NCBI RefSeq assembly: GCF_004359215.1
Contig: NC_090623.1
Coordinates: 1,779,838-1,825,658, forward strand
Direction: 5' to 3'
Length of the DNA: 45,821 nt
Source: Bremia lactucae
Lineage: Eukaryota; Oomycota; Peronosporomycetes; Peronosporales; Peronosporaceae
In this document: positions 1 through 10,308 of the stretch, in pieces
Numbering within the stretch: position 1 is the stretch's first letter
How the letters are laid out: every line of letters begins with the position of its first letter
The notes under the pieces: generated by a model
The model's input: the letters and a program-made list of their open reading frames with translations, nothing else
Database searches by the model: none
What the model was told of the DNA's origin: nothing
Translations under genes and position numbers: made by a program

Positions 1-1
1 T

Positions 2-496
2 TCCGTTCGTACTCCAACATGGAGTACGCACTCTTCGAACGGTCTTCCAACCGCTCGATATGGTGAGCCTGCACCGTCTGCTCCAACGAGCGACGCTTGC
101 CGCGCTCGTGGTCAAGTCCCTCCTCCAAATCATGGAGGAAGTGATCCATTTTGTCGATCTTCGACATTAGATCCGACATACGGTTCGGATCTAATTTTCC
201 CTCCTCCACCACAACCATTGGTGGATTCCCACGGTGATCAACGTTTCCTTGTGGAACGTATCCAGAACCACCGTGATGTGAAGGGGCAGCGAACGAGTTA
301 TCTTGTTCGCTGGCGTGGTTATCCACCTTCACATGACAGCTGGGAGCCTCGTTCCCAGCTGGTTGCTGACGTTGAGGGCCTCGTCCGTCAGTATGACAAG
401 ACCCATCCGATGGTTCAGAAGGCCCATCGGAAAACACGCGCCCCTGGTGCATGTAAATCGATTGCAAAACGTCAATCGTATCCCACGTCTCAATAG
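2..496 (+). CDS. gypsy pol C-terminus with chromodomain (5' partial)
   Basis: Frame 2 is open from the window edge to a TAG after residue 164, so this is the end of a pol polyprotein whose RT and integrase core lie upstream of the window. A low-complexity Pro/Ser linker (about residues 1-75) leads to a chromodomain at about nt 245-420, with the hallmarks FLVERI, SYLVRWRGYP and SHDSWEP (the aromatic-cage Trp is present). Chromodomains at the C-terminus of integrase mark chromoviruses, where they bind modified histone H3 and steer insertion into heterochromatin (family knowledge). There is no in-frame ATG in the visible part, as expected for a fragment. This copy keeps the Trp that is a stop codon in element II. 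Confidence 0.85.
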   Translation, partial: SVRTPTWSTHSSNGLPTARYGEPAPSAPTSDACRARGQVPPPNHGGSDPFCRSSTLDPTYGSDLIFPPPPQPLVDSHGDQRFLVERIQNHRDVKGQRTSYLVRWRGYPPSHDSWEPRSQLVADVEGLVRQYDKTHPMVQKAHRKTRAPGACKSIAKRQSYPTSQ

Positions 497-544
497 AGAT
501 GCGAGCCCTTCCCCAGGGCGAAGAAAGGGAATAGACATCCTCTT

Positions 545-1512
545 TTACCCTCTTCGAGTTGTCAGCACGACAAGGACAGGGATCACCCCACGTAAGGCAT
601 GGCAGCCCAGCCTCACGTGACAACCGATGCAATTTATACTTTGCACCGGTTGGAGTTCTCTTCTCAAATTTAACGCGATTCGCGTTAAGTTTTTGAAGCC
701 AAGCTTCGCGTCCAATGTCTTTAACCTTCCGAATGAACGCACTCTAAGCTTGCATAAGCGAGACTTTATCTCCCTTATTGTTGCCACTAAACCATCGATG
801 CTTTAGAAAAGTATCGAGATAGAAATCTTCCTCAGCGCGAAATTTCTTCGCGCTAGGATCAAGGCCATGTAGCTTTGTCGCAATAAATAATGGATATTTA
901 TCCTGAGGAGTAGTCTCTCCAGACAAGCTATGGATTAGCCTTTCTGACAAAAGCCACGGCTTCTTTTTAGGGGCGAGATGAGACATTTTATTGTCTTCAC
1001 TCCCCTGAGTGTACCCACTAAAGCAGGTGTATCACAAGAACTTTTCTTACGATGGCTTACGCCATCGTCATCACCTTCCACAGAAACACGTGCAGGTGAC
1101 CGTATGGGAGATCGAACGGGCGATGAGGGATTATCCTCATCGTCGGATCCAAATAGACTGTTTACTCGTTTATCAGAATGAGCCCTCTCATTCGAAGGCT
1201 CATAGTCAGCCGCCTGACGGATATCAGACGACTGTTCCATTCTCCCCGAGTCGGCCATTTCTTCCGACTCGCACTCGTAGTGTACCTCCAAGAGGGGTCG
1301 TATTCACGTGGTAAATCACCACGTGCACTCGCAACATCTAGTGTTGTGCGAGTGGAAGACACTACGGCAGACGTTCCGTCTGCCGCAAGAGATAACAGTG
1401 CGTCACCCGCCGCTGCATGAGCCGCAGCCGAAGGCGCAGCACTATCGTCACCCCGCATGAGTTCATCCTTCATGCGATGGAATTTAAAATGATGGATCTG
1501 ACCAATAAACAT
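545..1512 (-). pseudogene. antisense ORF of gypsy element I (unknown product, three frames)
   Basis: Three overlapping minus-strand ORFs (1162-1512, 935-1291, 744-986) lie between pol and the 3' LTR, each continuing the previous one in another frame. They read like one frameshifted protein: an Ala-rich start following HFKFHRMKDELMRG, an acidic/Ser/Pro-rich middle with SPVRSPIRSPARVSVEGDDD, then a more ordered part with WLLSERLIHSLSGETTP and KYPLFIATKLHGLDPSAK. Element II encodes related peptides at the same place and strand (10661-11813), also broken. I do not recognise the product. A gag-like or accessory antisense protein is possible, since extra antisense ORFs are known from some plant gypsy elements. 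Because this DNA is full of palindromes, ORFs on both strands can be partly coincidental. Confidence 0.4.
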
Positions 1513-1591
1513 CGTTTTAAAATTAAGTGGTCAAATAGCGACCACTCCATCGAATGACATTCAGAGTGATTATAGTTTAAGGGAGGGGTGA

Positions 1592-2044
1592 TGCAACGGG
1601 GTGTATCGTTACATGAAATTAACACTTAAAGGTTGTTAACTAAAATATTATCTAAAAGGTAGATAATGTCTGGAGGATATTACTTTATGTAGTAATATTC
1701 TGAATTCTTATCCATAAATACGTATAGTCTATTATATCTATTTATTCCGCAGACTAATCAGCTGCAGGAGTAATCAAAGAGAGTTACAAGATAAGATAGA
1801 GATAACAATTCATTTACATGTTTAGTATTAGGTTATAGTTTAGTCAGCAATTACAAAGATAGAACAAGAGACACTTAACTATATTTAATACAGTTTTCAT
1901 TTTACCCTCTTAAGTCTACTTGTCTTAAGAGAAGTCTTCCTCTGCACGTACTGTGTACGTCACCTAACGTAAGGCACCACTCACAACTGAAGCAGTGTGA
2001 AGTGGACTTGTACTAAACAGTACAAGTCGTAGTGCCCCGTTACA
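1592..2044 (+). repeat. 3' LTR of gypsy element I
   Basis: A 453-bp LTR starting TGCAACGGGG and ending CCCCGTTACA, near-perfect terminal inverted repeats, preceded by a polypurine tract. Related LTRs are at 11890-12472 and 37524-37937. Inside the LTR are several hairpins, for example perfect 9-bp arms ACTTGTACT/AGTACAAGT at 2006-2014/2019-2027. Confidence 0.85.
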
Positions 2045-3479
2045 AGAACCACGCAACTGAATTCGCCGGTATTGAAGCGGTTCTGGGCATCCGGCCTGTC
2101 ACGACACCATCTTCTGGAAATTGTATGGCGATGGCTTTAGCGTAGACCCATCTTGGCACTTCTGGATGCCATCACCGCAATATTAAACGGGGCATCCGGC
2201 TATCTGATCATCTTAATTTTGACGAACAGTTCGAAGAATTACGTCTAAACGGCAACGCGGATTGATGTGCAGAGGGGGATTACATCAATGCCCATAAATA
2301 GAAAAAAATGTAAATGATACCTCAATAAATACGCAACTACACCCTCCGGACGCCAAGATGTCATTTCGCGCTGGAACTGGAGAAGCAGCAAGCTCATGGC
2401 GATTGTTGCCAACTTCTAAAAGACCAATTGGTACTAGCGTACAATACCGACGGCCAGCAAAATTGGCACTGCTCGCTGTTTAGACCAAGCACCACCACAC
2501 GTGGAAATAAAGTGTACAAATCCGATCAGCACGTTCCTATGCAAATTGTCGAATGCATTACAGCGGTCAGACTGGCAAATTAGGGATCGAAACGTTCGCT
2601 CGTGCTGACGATCTGGTGTGAACACTACTCGGCATTTGTCAACACGAACTTCGCAAGCAAGAGAAGGAATAGGAATAATTTGACGTGGTGATGACCTCAC
2701 GTACTTTCGAGGTCAAAGGGCAGCGCGATATCGATATGGGGGAGTGGAAGCTCGACCGAGATTTGGAACCCAAGTGCGTCGAACGGAGATGAAGCGGCTT
2801 TACGTGATCGTCTGGCATGCAGGCCTATTTTATAAAACGTACATCGACAGATATGCAACATTTTGGACGATGCTGAACCATCTCGTATCCTTAGCATTTT
2901 TAATTAACTCGGCATCTCAGCTCTCAGACGAACAGAGAGACCATGTACTCCAGATGGACATAAATGACTCTAACAAAACAGACCCCAGCCGACTGCTCGA
3001 GTCTATTTAATTTATCACGGGAGATATTGCTACAATGGCTAGCATTGGCTGAGCAGGAGAGGCAACGAATCCGGAGCACCAGCTAGTGTTAATGCCTCGA
3101 AAGGAACGTCGTCCTGCCTCTTCTTCGGTATCCAGCATGTAAAGCTCTTAGCTCGCTATATTGCCCCATACACGAGCTGACGGCGACCCTCCGGTCAGTC
3201 AGAAGCGACCACGCTCGACTTCGCCAGCAGAAGGGAAACAGATTACGGCAAATAATGCGGATCAAATTGAAGCAGGAGTTGCCAGACGGGGCGACAGCCA
3301 TGCAGCACACAAATTTTACATGCACTGCATGCTGAGCTACACGATACACGAGACTCATGGCCGAACCTCTGGTAATAGCAATTCTGGTCGGCTTCCGCGC
3401 GAGCAGCGCTTCCGCTGGAACGAAGTAGCACAGTGGCATCGATGCAGGTGGCACAGCGGGAGCTGACGAATTTATTTAC
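2045..3479. other. no gene recognised; decayed DNA between gypsy I and LINE remnant
   Basis: About 1.4 kb without a convincing ORF. Short open frames (2744-3010 and 3161-3466 on the plus strand) have no recognisable motif. The stretch may be degraded 5' sequence or ORF1 of the LINE seen further right, but that is only a guess from order and strand. It lacks the dense short palindromes of the neighbouring gypsy copies. Confidence 0.5.
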
Positions 3480-3782
3480 ATGGTGCAGAGATTTCCATTT
3501 TCGGAAGAGTTATTGGGGTCGCTGAGCGACAAGGTGCTACAAGCATGGACGGCGCTGGAGGCGAACATGTTTACAAGAGCGTTTGGCAGCTTACCGCGGC
3601 AGGACAAAAGAAAATCAACGCAGAAATGGCTGGATGACTGGAATGCCAAGTTGTCATGCCAAGCCCCGCATAATTTACCACCTCTTATTGACAGCAATAA
3701 TGACTGGAAACGGCTGCGCAATTGCGGCTCCGGTGACGATACAATTTTATACTGTGTGATGTGGGTGGCAAACTACGTTTAG
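3480..3782 (+). pseudogene. unknown ORF, possible LINE ORF1 remnant
   Basis: An open frame of 100 codons (VQRFPFSEELLGSL..., ending VANYV) with a Lys/Arg/Trp-rich centre (RQDKRKSTQKWLDDW). I do not recognise the family. It lies 0.4 kb upstream of a LINE endonuclease remnant on the same strand, which would suit the end of a LINE ORF1, but it has no visible zinc knuckle or RRM motif. It starts at a real ATG (3480). It may simply be a chance frame in decayed repeat DNA. Confidence 0.25.
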
Positions 3783-4179
3783 CACAACACATTATTTGCA
3801 TAGTCGTCTACAAGAAGCAGGTTCGCGTGCTTACCGGGCACGAGTACAGTGAAGAATCCGGTAAGCTTATTCGTCTCCTGCGACAAAGGAAGTGTTGAAT
3901 ATGGTAATTACCTATCGCGCAGCGTATGCAACAACGACAAACACGGTAGACTGTTCGTAGCGGCGCGCTTATTCTCATCGGCATTCGAGCATGGCGAGTA
4001 GCAGCACATTCGCAGTATCAAGGGCAGCCATGCGCAGACAGACGTGGCTCACCGAGCATGAACGCGGACAAAGGCTAAGTGATGCCCCGAGGTTGCAGAG
4101 ATAAAAATCCAGAACTTCCGAGACTTCAAGGGGTAGGGACGCGAGCGAAATGGCTATCAGCTTGTAGGCGAACGCCCGA

Positions 4180-4745
4180 AGCAGAACATTTGTTGACCTG
4201 GCTTGTGCAAAAGACGCATGTAAGCAGTGAAAACGAGGCAGCCCTTCTTGAGGCTACTTGGGCACGGTTATGAGGAAAGCAACATCATCCAGAAGGGCCG
4301 TGATATCCTATTGGAGTGTTGATGAGAGCAAAACGGGCAGGATAGCAATTTTATTGGCACCAGCTACGGCAGACTCCGTCTTGCACTCGAGACCGAAGCA
4401 CTGGACGAATAGGGTCATCGCGGTCGACCTCGGCAATTTTTGGGTAGTAAATGTCTTCGATAAAACCAGCAACAAACCAGAGATGTGGTTCTTATGATTT
4501 GCAGCAGTGGCCGTGGCAGGAGACAGTGGCAGGAGATTTTAACAGTGTGCAAAGCCCGACTTTAGACCGCCTGGGGGGTAGAAGGGCACGCCGCAAAGCG
4601 CCACACTTCAAGCACACGTTCAACTGCTTAACCTGGAGGATGCACGAACGCTCATGGATTTGGTAGAGAATGAAGACGCGGTCATAGACCCGACGGACTA
4701 TTTCACATGCTGGGGGCCCGACTGAGCAAGAAGAATTGAGTGCTC
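4180..4745 (+). pseudogene. LINE (L1-like) apurinic-type endonuclease remnant
   Basis: Broken pieces of an exonuclease-endonuclease-phosphatase domain of a non-LTR retrotransposon, spread over three frames. THVSSENEAALLEATWARL (about 4216-4272) matches the 'QETH' region. SKTGRIAILLAP, WTNRVIAVDLGNFWVVNVF and then GDFNSVQSPTLDRLGG (about 4532-4580, the conserved GDFN motif) follow in the usual order. LNLEDARTLMDLVENEDAV (about 4623-4685) and a YFTCW motif resemble the stretch before the SxID motif. Such enzymes nick the target DNA so that the LINE RT can prime on it (family knowledge). No RT domain follows: the remnant is cut off around 4745-4890, where the inverted gag piece of gypsy element II begins. 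Confidence 0.75.
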
Positions 4746-4892
4746 CAATCCTAGGCGACTGAAGTGTAGTTGGTATCGGTAGAAGAACCACGAGTCTAAT
4801 CCGAGCATTAACGCGTAAAGATCCATTTGAGACCAAACGTATCGGCCAGACGATCCCAATCAAGGAAGAGACCATTTGTTTATCCATCAAGA

Positions 4893-5058
4893 CAGCGCAA
4901 AGGGCATCTCTGTCCAAACGAACAGCATTGTCAATCAAGATGGCATCATTTCCTACGGTCGAACTCATTCGTTCGACCGCACTCCTTCGTTCGACCGCAC
5001 TCCTTTCTATGTCACTTAAACAGAAGTAGTTCTACGGAAACGTGATGCGTATTCCATT
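4893..5058 (-). other. gag 5' segment in inverted orientation
   Basis: Read on the minus strand, this piece matches the start of gag in element III (about 38003-38146): both share GTGACATAGAAAGGAGTGCG and encode MSSTVG.DAIL...LDRDAL. From about 5058 (CCATCGCCAAGTTCATAC) the element resumes on the plus strand, at the point where III continues after its own copy (about 38152). The first part of gag is therefore flipped relative to the rest. The inverted copy also carries a short tandem duplication around the repeated GTTCGACCGCACTCCTT at about 4971-5005. Confidence 0.8.
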
Positions 5059-6151
5059 CAGCCATCGCCAAGTTCATACAACATGAACTTGACGAGATGA
5101 AGGAGAAGGTAGCCTTGCTGAATCAGCAAGGCTCTCAACAGGCAGAACTGTTGAGGTTACAACAGGTACAGACCCCTGTACCTGGGATGACGCAAACGCG
5201 TCGTCCCGAAACTCTAAAGATTGACATCTTAAAAATAGAGGAGTCGAAGAAGACTCCCTTTAAGATGGTTTGTCGAATTAAACGATGCCATAAGAGCACG
5301 TCACATCATCGACGAGCAAATGCAAATCGCATTCGCTCAATCAAATCTGGCAGGTCGTGCCAAAACTTGGGCATTGGGCCTTAAGTTACGCGACCCATAC
5401 GTCTTTGGGTCGCTAGAGGTTTTGAAAACCCGACTCAAACAGACGTTTAAGCCACCAAGGGCCGAGTTCAGAGCTCTTCAGAGCTTCTGAAAATCAAGCA
5501 AGGCAAGGGTGATGTAAACGCATATGCCCAGCACATACGACTCTTAGCGAATTGGATTACAAATAATCCAGTTCATGAACACACGTTGATTACGGTGTTC
5601 ATGCAAGGTCTTACGGATGGTCCCGTAAATTCCGCTTGGATTTGGATACGCTTGAAGAAGCAATATCCGTTGCGGAGCAGGAGGACTTTAGCTTGAGACA
5701 GGCTCAAGCAAGTTCGTCATCATATCGTCCACCAAGACGACACGAACTAGGAGGTCCAGAACCCATGGACCTTTCTTACGTCGAAAGCGAGAGACCTCGC
5801 TTTACGAACAATAAGCGATCGCAGAAATGCAATCGCTGTCAAAAATTAGGACACTACGCTCATGAGTGTAGTGCCCCACGCCCAGCACCGAAAGGTACTG
5901 AACGTAATTTTGGACCGAATGCCAAAAAGGGCAACGGTTGTTGCGAGATCGCAACAGCGAGGGGACCACCAAAAAAACGGTCGGGGTCAGTAGAGGCGCA
6001 ACGCCGCACTGATCCAGCGACTTCAAGAAAATTTGCAAATCTCTTGACTAAAGTTGCGCCAGACACACAATCATTATGTGTCTCTGCACCTCGTGATGAG
6101 GTATCCCGCATCACTTTAAAGTTAAAAGTTACAAATGATTTGTCACTTTAG
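5059..6151 (+). pseudogene. gypsy gag with CCHC zinc knuckle (element II, frameshifted)
   Basis: The capsid/nucleocapsid precursor, in at least three frames. EKVALLNQQGSQQAELL (5103-5153) is followed after a frameshift by a retrotrans_gag-like stretch with LAGRAKTWALGLKLRDPY (about 5345-5402) and LKTRLKQTFKPPRAEFRAL. The last frame (5636-6151) holds DLDTLEEAISVAEQED and a CCHC knuckle CNRCQKLGHYAHEC (about 5828-5869), which binds element RNA for packaging. Element III has the parallel sequence with different breaks. The DNA here is a string of hairpins: tandem palindromes around TTGCTGAATCAGCAA, CTCAACAGGCAGAACTGTTG and TACAGACCCCTGTA at 5110-5185. Confidence 0.85.
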
Positions 6152-7206
6152 AGCCCTAGTGGACTGTGTGGCATTAAATAACTTTATTCGTCTCTAGAGG
6201 GCGTAGGCCCAAATTTATTGAGTTCGACATACCTCAAACGAGGATGACGGTGCGTCTAGCGACAGGCGCATCGATAACAGTAATGAAACGCGTAGTGAAA
6301 TTTCACTACACGTTAAGAAATTGACCTTACGAAGATGATCTCATCGTGCTGGATTTGGATGACAAGTTTGATGTCATCCTAGGTTTACCTTGGCTCAGAA
6401 AATATGAGCCAAGAAAGAGCTGGTAGTATCGATCCGAAAGATGCCTGCCACTTGTCCATCAGATGGTCATCTGATGAACGTTTTGGAGCGTCCACAAGCG
6501 TGAGGATGCATTACGAGTGAGTGCGATGGCCTCGCTTGTAGTACGGTCGTTTGTACGACGGCACCAGATCACAATGTGATTACTAATCACATTCTGATTA
6601 CTAATCACCCCGTGGAGTCAGTTGCCGGCGGCTGTGCTAATGCACAGGCAGCGCCGAAGGTTCACCACTTGAAGAGGTCGATTGGATTGAGACATGAGTG
6701 TTAGCCTAGCGGGCGACATTCAAGGAGTATACCGGTTGCCCCAAAGGAACAACACGATGATCCTAGGTCGAGTAGAGAGTCGATTGTATAGGACCCGACT
6801 GTGGATGGTGCAATTACACTCGAAAGACGTTGAGGGAATTAGGCCCCACGTACTTGAGGAGAAATCTCCTCAAATAGTTAGTTTCGAAGTGACTAGACTT
6901 CAAGATCCCGAGGGATTAATCCCTCGGCAGCCTGTGAATAAATCCCAGGAAAAAAACGAGACATTAAATGTCTTGGTTAATAACAGTTCAAGAGAAGGAA
7001 CTCATACTCTTGACCTGTATGCGCCTCCAAAGCTAACTTCGGAGATAACTCAATAACTAACCCTAGAACCTAAGCGGTTCTTGTGAGATCTGCATTGTGG
7101 TAAAATCAAGCAGATCTGCGTACTCATTACAGAGAACGATTGCGTAACCGATATCCGGTCAGCGGTAATTTTTGCAGAGAACGAACGGGTTCTCAGCAGC
7201 TCATCA
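6152..7206 (+). pseudogene. degraded protease region and gag-pol linker of element II
   Basis: Right after the knuckle frame, the pieces FRALVDC and NNFIRL appear (about 6142-6195). In element III the same place reads ALVNCGASNNFIRR, so the aspartic protease active site (normally DSG/DTG-A) is altered in both copies (DCV here, NCG in III). The following 0.9 kb includes an open frame at 6694-7056 (DIQGVYRLPQR..., ending TSEITQ) that is paralleled by 39536-40048 in III. It therefore belongs to the element as a linker between protease and RT, but has no recognisable domain. Confidence 0.65.
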
Positions 7207-8577
7207 ATGGACGAAAATGTCCTCGATGAGAAGACTCGGATTGAGAGATACAGTACTCAATCTTGGGAGTCACTCAAGGGAAATCCTCTATACGAGGATT
7301 TAATAGAATTCAGGGATGTATTCCCTGAAGCAGTTCCATGCGAGTTACCTAAGGATAAAGGCACTCGACATGAGATCGAGCTCAAACCGGGCTCGAAGTA
7401 CTGTGTCATGAAGCAGTGGCCACTGCCTCGTGAACAAGTACTTGCGATCGACAAATTCTTTGCCGATCGGGTAAAAGCGGGCCATGTGAGGGAATCAACT
7501 TCCCCACATAGCTCTCCGACCTTCTGTGTGCGAAAGGCCACAGGAGGGTGGCGGATAGTGCACGCATTCAATAAACTGAATGCTGCAACGATACCGGCTC
7601 AAACGCCGATACCGAGAAAAGACGTAATCATAGACGGTATGTCTAAGAGTACTATCTTTTCTTCTATGGATCTGATGGATGGGTTCTATCAAATCCTTAT
7701 GCGTGAACAAGACATCCCGTACACAGCAGTGAGCACTCCCAGTGGGATGCTTTGGAAAAAGCTATTAATGCCACAGGAGCTTAGTAACGCTCCTGCAACT
7801 TTCAACAGATGCGTAACGAATCCGTTGAGTCCGGTGCAAAAATTCGCACCGAGTTATTTTGACGATTTTTTCGTCCATAGTCAGACAATTGACAGAAAGG
7901 CGGACGTGGAAGTTCATAAAAATCACGTTCGTCAGATTTTTACATTTATGCAAAAGCACATGTTGCACGCAAATCTCGAGAAGTGCATATTCGCTGCAAG
8001 CGAAAAAACACTTCTTGGGTGCATCGTCGGTAAACACGGCGTGCGCCCTGATCCCGAAAAGATCAAGGCAATTACCGACTGGCCAGTTCCAGTCGATGTC
8101 AAGGGACTTAGAAAGTTCCTTGGTTTAGCGGCGTACTTGCACAAGTACTCTCGCAATTATGCAGAGATGACAGTTCATCTCTCTCGTCTCTTGAAAAAAG
8201 ACGAGAAATGGTTATGGAACGCTGATTGTCAGCGTTCGTTTGAAGGTATCAAGCAAAGCTTGATGCAATCGCCCATCTTGGCGATTGCAGATCAAGACAG
8301 ACCATTCCATGTGGTCTGTGACGCCACCGATTTCGCAATCGGCTGCGCGTTAATGCAATACGATACAGACAGCGCGGAGCGCGTCGTCTGTTACCAATTG
8401 TGCCAGCTGCAACCAGCTGAACGCAATTACCAAGTGCATGACAAGGAACTCCTTGCCATGAAATATACATTGGCTAATTTTAGGGTCTATCGTCTCGGAG
8501 ATAGACCGTTCATAGTATATACGGACCATGCGTCATTACGCATGGCCGTAAATAACCCACACCTCTCGCAAGAATAG
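7207..8577 (+). pseudogene. gypsy reverse transcriptase / RNase H block (element II)
   Basis: The longest intact gypsy frame here (456 codons from ATG). RT motifs in order: the N-terminal QWPLPREQVLAIDKFF, SPTFCVRKATGGWRIVHAFN (about residues 99-118), MSKSTIFSSMDLMDGFYQI, and the catalytic YFDD at residues 217-220 (7855-7866). The RNase H domain starts with FHVVCDATDFAIG (Asp372, nt 8320) and contains VCYQLCQLQPAERNYQVHDKELLAM. In the palm motif the usual PQGLSNAP reads PQELSNAP, and WEWL reads WKKL, so activity is doubtful. The frame ends at a TAG (8575-8577) caused by a small deletion relative to element III (CAAAGAATGG there); the remainder of RNase H continues in another frame. In Ty3 elements this product copies element RNA into DNA in the cytoplasm (family knowledge). 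Confidence 0.9.
8076..8545. repeat. train of 13 adjacent short inverted repeats within RT/RNase H
   Basis: Arms and positions read by eye: 8076-8082/8089-8095, 8100-8109/8113-8122 (one G:T), 8133-8139/8142-8148, 8163-8170/8175-8182, 8182-8189/8199-8206, 8217-8225/8229-8237, 8248-8254/8258-8264, 8265-8273/8280-8288, 8297-8304/8312-8319, 8327-8332/8337-8342, 8442-8447/8450-8455, 8484-8491/8500-8507, 8526-8533/8538-8545. All are perfect except the one marked. They lie in tandem inside coding sequence. Confidence 0.9.
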
Positions 8578-8585
8578 CGAGATGG

Positions 8586-9684
8586 CTATTTTCCTACACG
8601 GAGTATAAATTCTCTGTGGAACATAAACCAGGACGACTTAATGTTGTCGCCGATGCATTATCCCGCCGACCCGATTTCGAGTCGACAGTGCACTCCAACA
8701 GCGAAAAAAATCCCACTGTTGCAACACTCACTACGAGTGTTCCTTCATCAACCTTAGTTGATGACATAAATAAAGCCTACAAAGAAGATAAGGACCTTCT
8801 ATGTTTGATGGATTATTTAATGAAACCATCCGATAAAAAGATCTTTTAAAGAACTACCGTCTCTATATCGATCGTCATCCGATTGATACACAACACGCAA
8901 CGGCTTATTGTATTACACAGCCGTTGCCGGTGACACTCCACGTGTCGTCGTCCTAATACACAATGCTTTGCGCTTGCGCATCATGTATGGATGTCACGAT
9001 GCACCACAAGTGGGCATCGTGGGCGTGAGAAGACTTACCTCACAGTAAGTCGCAACTTTTACTGGCCCCGCTAGTCTCAGTTCGTGCGCAAGTACATTCG
9101 TGCTTGCGAGGTATGTCAACAAGTGAAACCTAGCCCTTCATCCCGTGCACATCTTCAACCTCTACCACTTCCGGCAGAGTGTTGGCAGTCCGTATATATG
9201 TGATCGTCTTCGGAGAATCCGAAGACGATCACAAAAACAATGGAATCCTTGTTTTTGTAAAAAGATTCAGCAAGATGGTACACCTTGCTGCGGTACCAGA
9301 GTCGATTACGGCCCCGGGTTGTGCTTGTGTTTTTATCAACACGGTATTCAAATTCCCTGGTTACTCCGTGAATTGGTTTCGGATAGAGATCCACGATTCA
9401 AGGCGAAGTTCTGGCAATCCGTGTTCCGATCCCTCGGAACACGGCTGACTATGTCAACATCCGATCTTCTAAAAACAGATGGTCAAACAGAACGCGTAAA
9501 TCGCGTCTTCGAAAAAATACTTCGAGATTACTTCCAATCGTATCCGAATTGGAGCGAGTTCTTACTGATGGTCGAATTCGCCATCAACAATTCGGTGCAT
9601 GCGTCTACAACGCATACAACGTTCTTCGTGAATGGCTTACGACATCCTCGCATACCCACCCAATTAAAGGATCCTCTAGTTTAA
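8586..9684 (+). pseudogene. RNase H end and integrase of element II (frameshifted)
   Basis: 8586-8849 restores the RNase H end in a shifted frame (VEHKPGRLNVVADALSRRPD at about 8616-8675). The zinc-binding N-terminus of integrase (8850-9140) is hardly readable. The catalytic core follows in two frames. SEDDHKNNGILVFVKRFSKM gives the first part (about 9218-9277). LVSDRDPRFKAKFWQ (about 9376-9420, second catalytic Asp) and TDGQTERVNRVFEKIL (about 9475-9522, catalytic Glu) lie in the ORF 9145-9684, with the spacing normal for a DDE integrase. The enzyme joins element cDNA to host DNA. At least two frameshifts make it non-functional. Confidence 0.85.
9200..9258. repeat. two abutting perfect hairpins in the integrase core
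   Basis: Perfect 15-bp arms at 9200-9214 and 9218-9232 around a 3-base loop are followed directly by perfect 10-bp arms ACAAAAACAA/TTGTTTTTGT at 9231-9240 and 9249-9258. Both lie in sequence that still encodes recognisable integrase (VFGESEDDHKNNGILVFV). Confidence 0.95.
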
Positions 9685-10308
9685 GGGGGGTGGACTCGCA
9701 CGAGCAGAACCACTTCTGGCTCGTGCTCATCACGCGTCGAAGTTAACAACGACGCGAGTGATGTCGATTTCTTCGACATCGACATCCAAGGTGAGAAAGA
9801 TCTCATGGCAGTACGCACAAAGCGTACTCAAAAAGACAAAACAAACGAGTCAGCAGAGGAATTTCTGATAACTCGAGAATCAATAATCCGTTTCGTTCAG
9901 GTTCCATGCTACGCAGTGGCCCTTCAGAAACGGAATGCAGACAAACATGGAAGAGCAAATGTTCATTCATTTAAAATTAATGATCTAGTGCTACTCTCTA
10001 CGGTAAACCTACCTTAGCGTGTAGTCACTAATGTGGGTAACAGTAAACTACTACTCAAGTTCATTGAGCCTTTCCGTGTACTGCATCGCAGAGGCAATGC
10101 GTACACAATAGACTTGCCACGTAGGATGCGAACGCATCCTACGCGGTTTCTTCCGAGGACGGATCTGACCACCCTTTTCAAAAATCCCTAAAAGATTCTT
10201 GTGATCGCGAACCAGATTCTCATGTTGAACATAGAGTATCTCATGCCGGCTCCGAGTGTCCTCGAAACTGCGATGAGCTGACGACAGCTAATCATGAACA
10301 GCGTGATA
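9685..10308 (+). other. integrase-chromodomain linker of element II, no intact frame
   Basis: Degraded pol sequence between the integrase core and the chromodomain. Fragments such as RNADKHGRANVHSFKINDLVLLSTVNLP (here cut by stops, about 9933-10017) resemble the GPY/F-type module that follows integrase cores, and KLLLKFIEPFRVLHRRGNAY can be read around 10047-10106. Hairpins continue, for example AGTACGC/GCGTACT at about 9810-9828. Confidence 0.6.

Larger units (their letters stand above)
1..2044 (+). mobile_element. Ty3/gypsy element I, 3' part
   Basis: The 3' end of a Ty3/gypsy retrotransposon that begins outside the window. In order: the C-terminus of pol with a chromodomain (2-496), a 1-kb stretch without a sense ORF but with antisense ORFs, a purine-rich tract GGGAGGGG just before the LTR (about 1581-1588), and a 453-bp 3' LTR. 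The same order and close sequence recur in element II (10310-12336), which defines the family. The DNA is packed with short inverted repeats, for example perfect 9-bp arms at 1365-1373/1377-1385 and 8-bp arms at 1305-1312/1318-1325. Sequence after 2044 has no resemblance to the element. Confidence 0.85.

Noticed and set aside
8076..9258. The regular short repeats as a CRISPR-like array
   Set aside because: The units are different palindromes, not copies of one repeat, and they lie inside retrotransposon coding sequence of a eukaryote.
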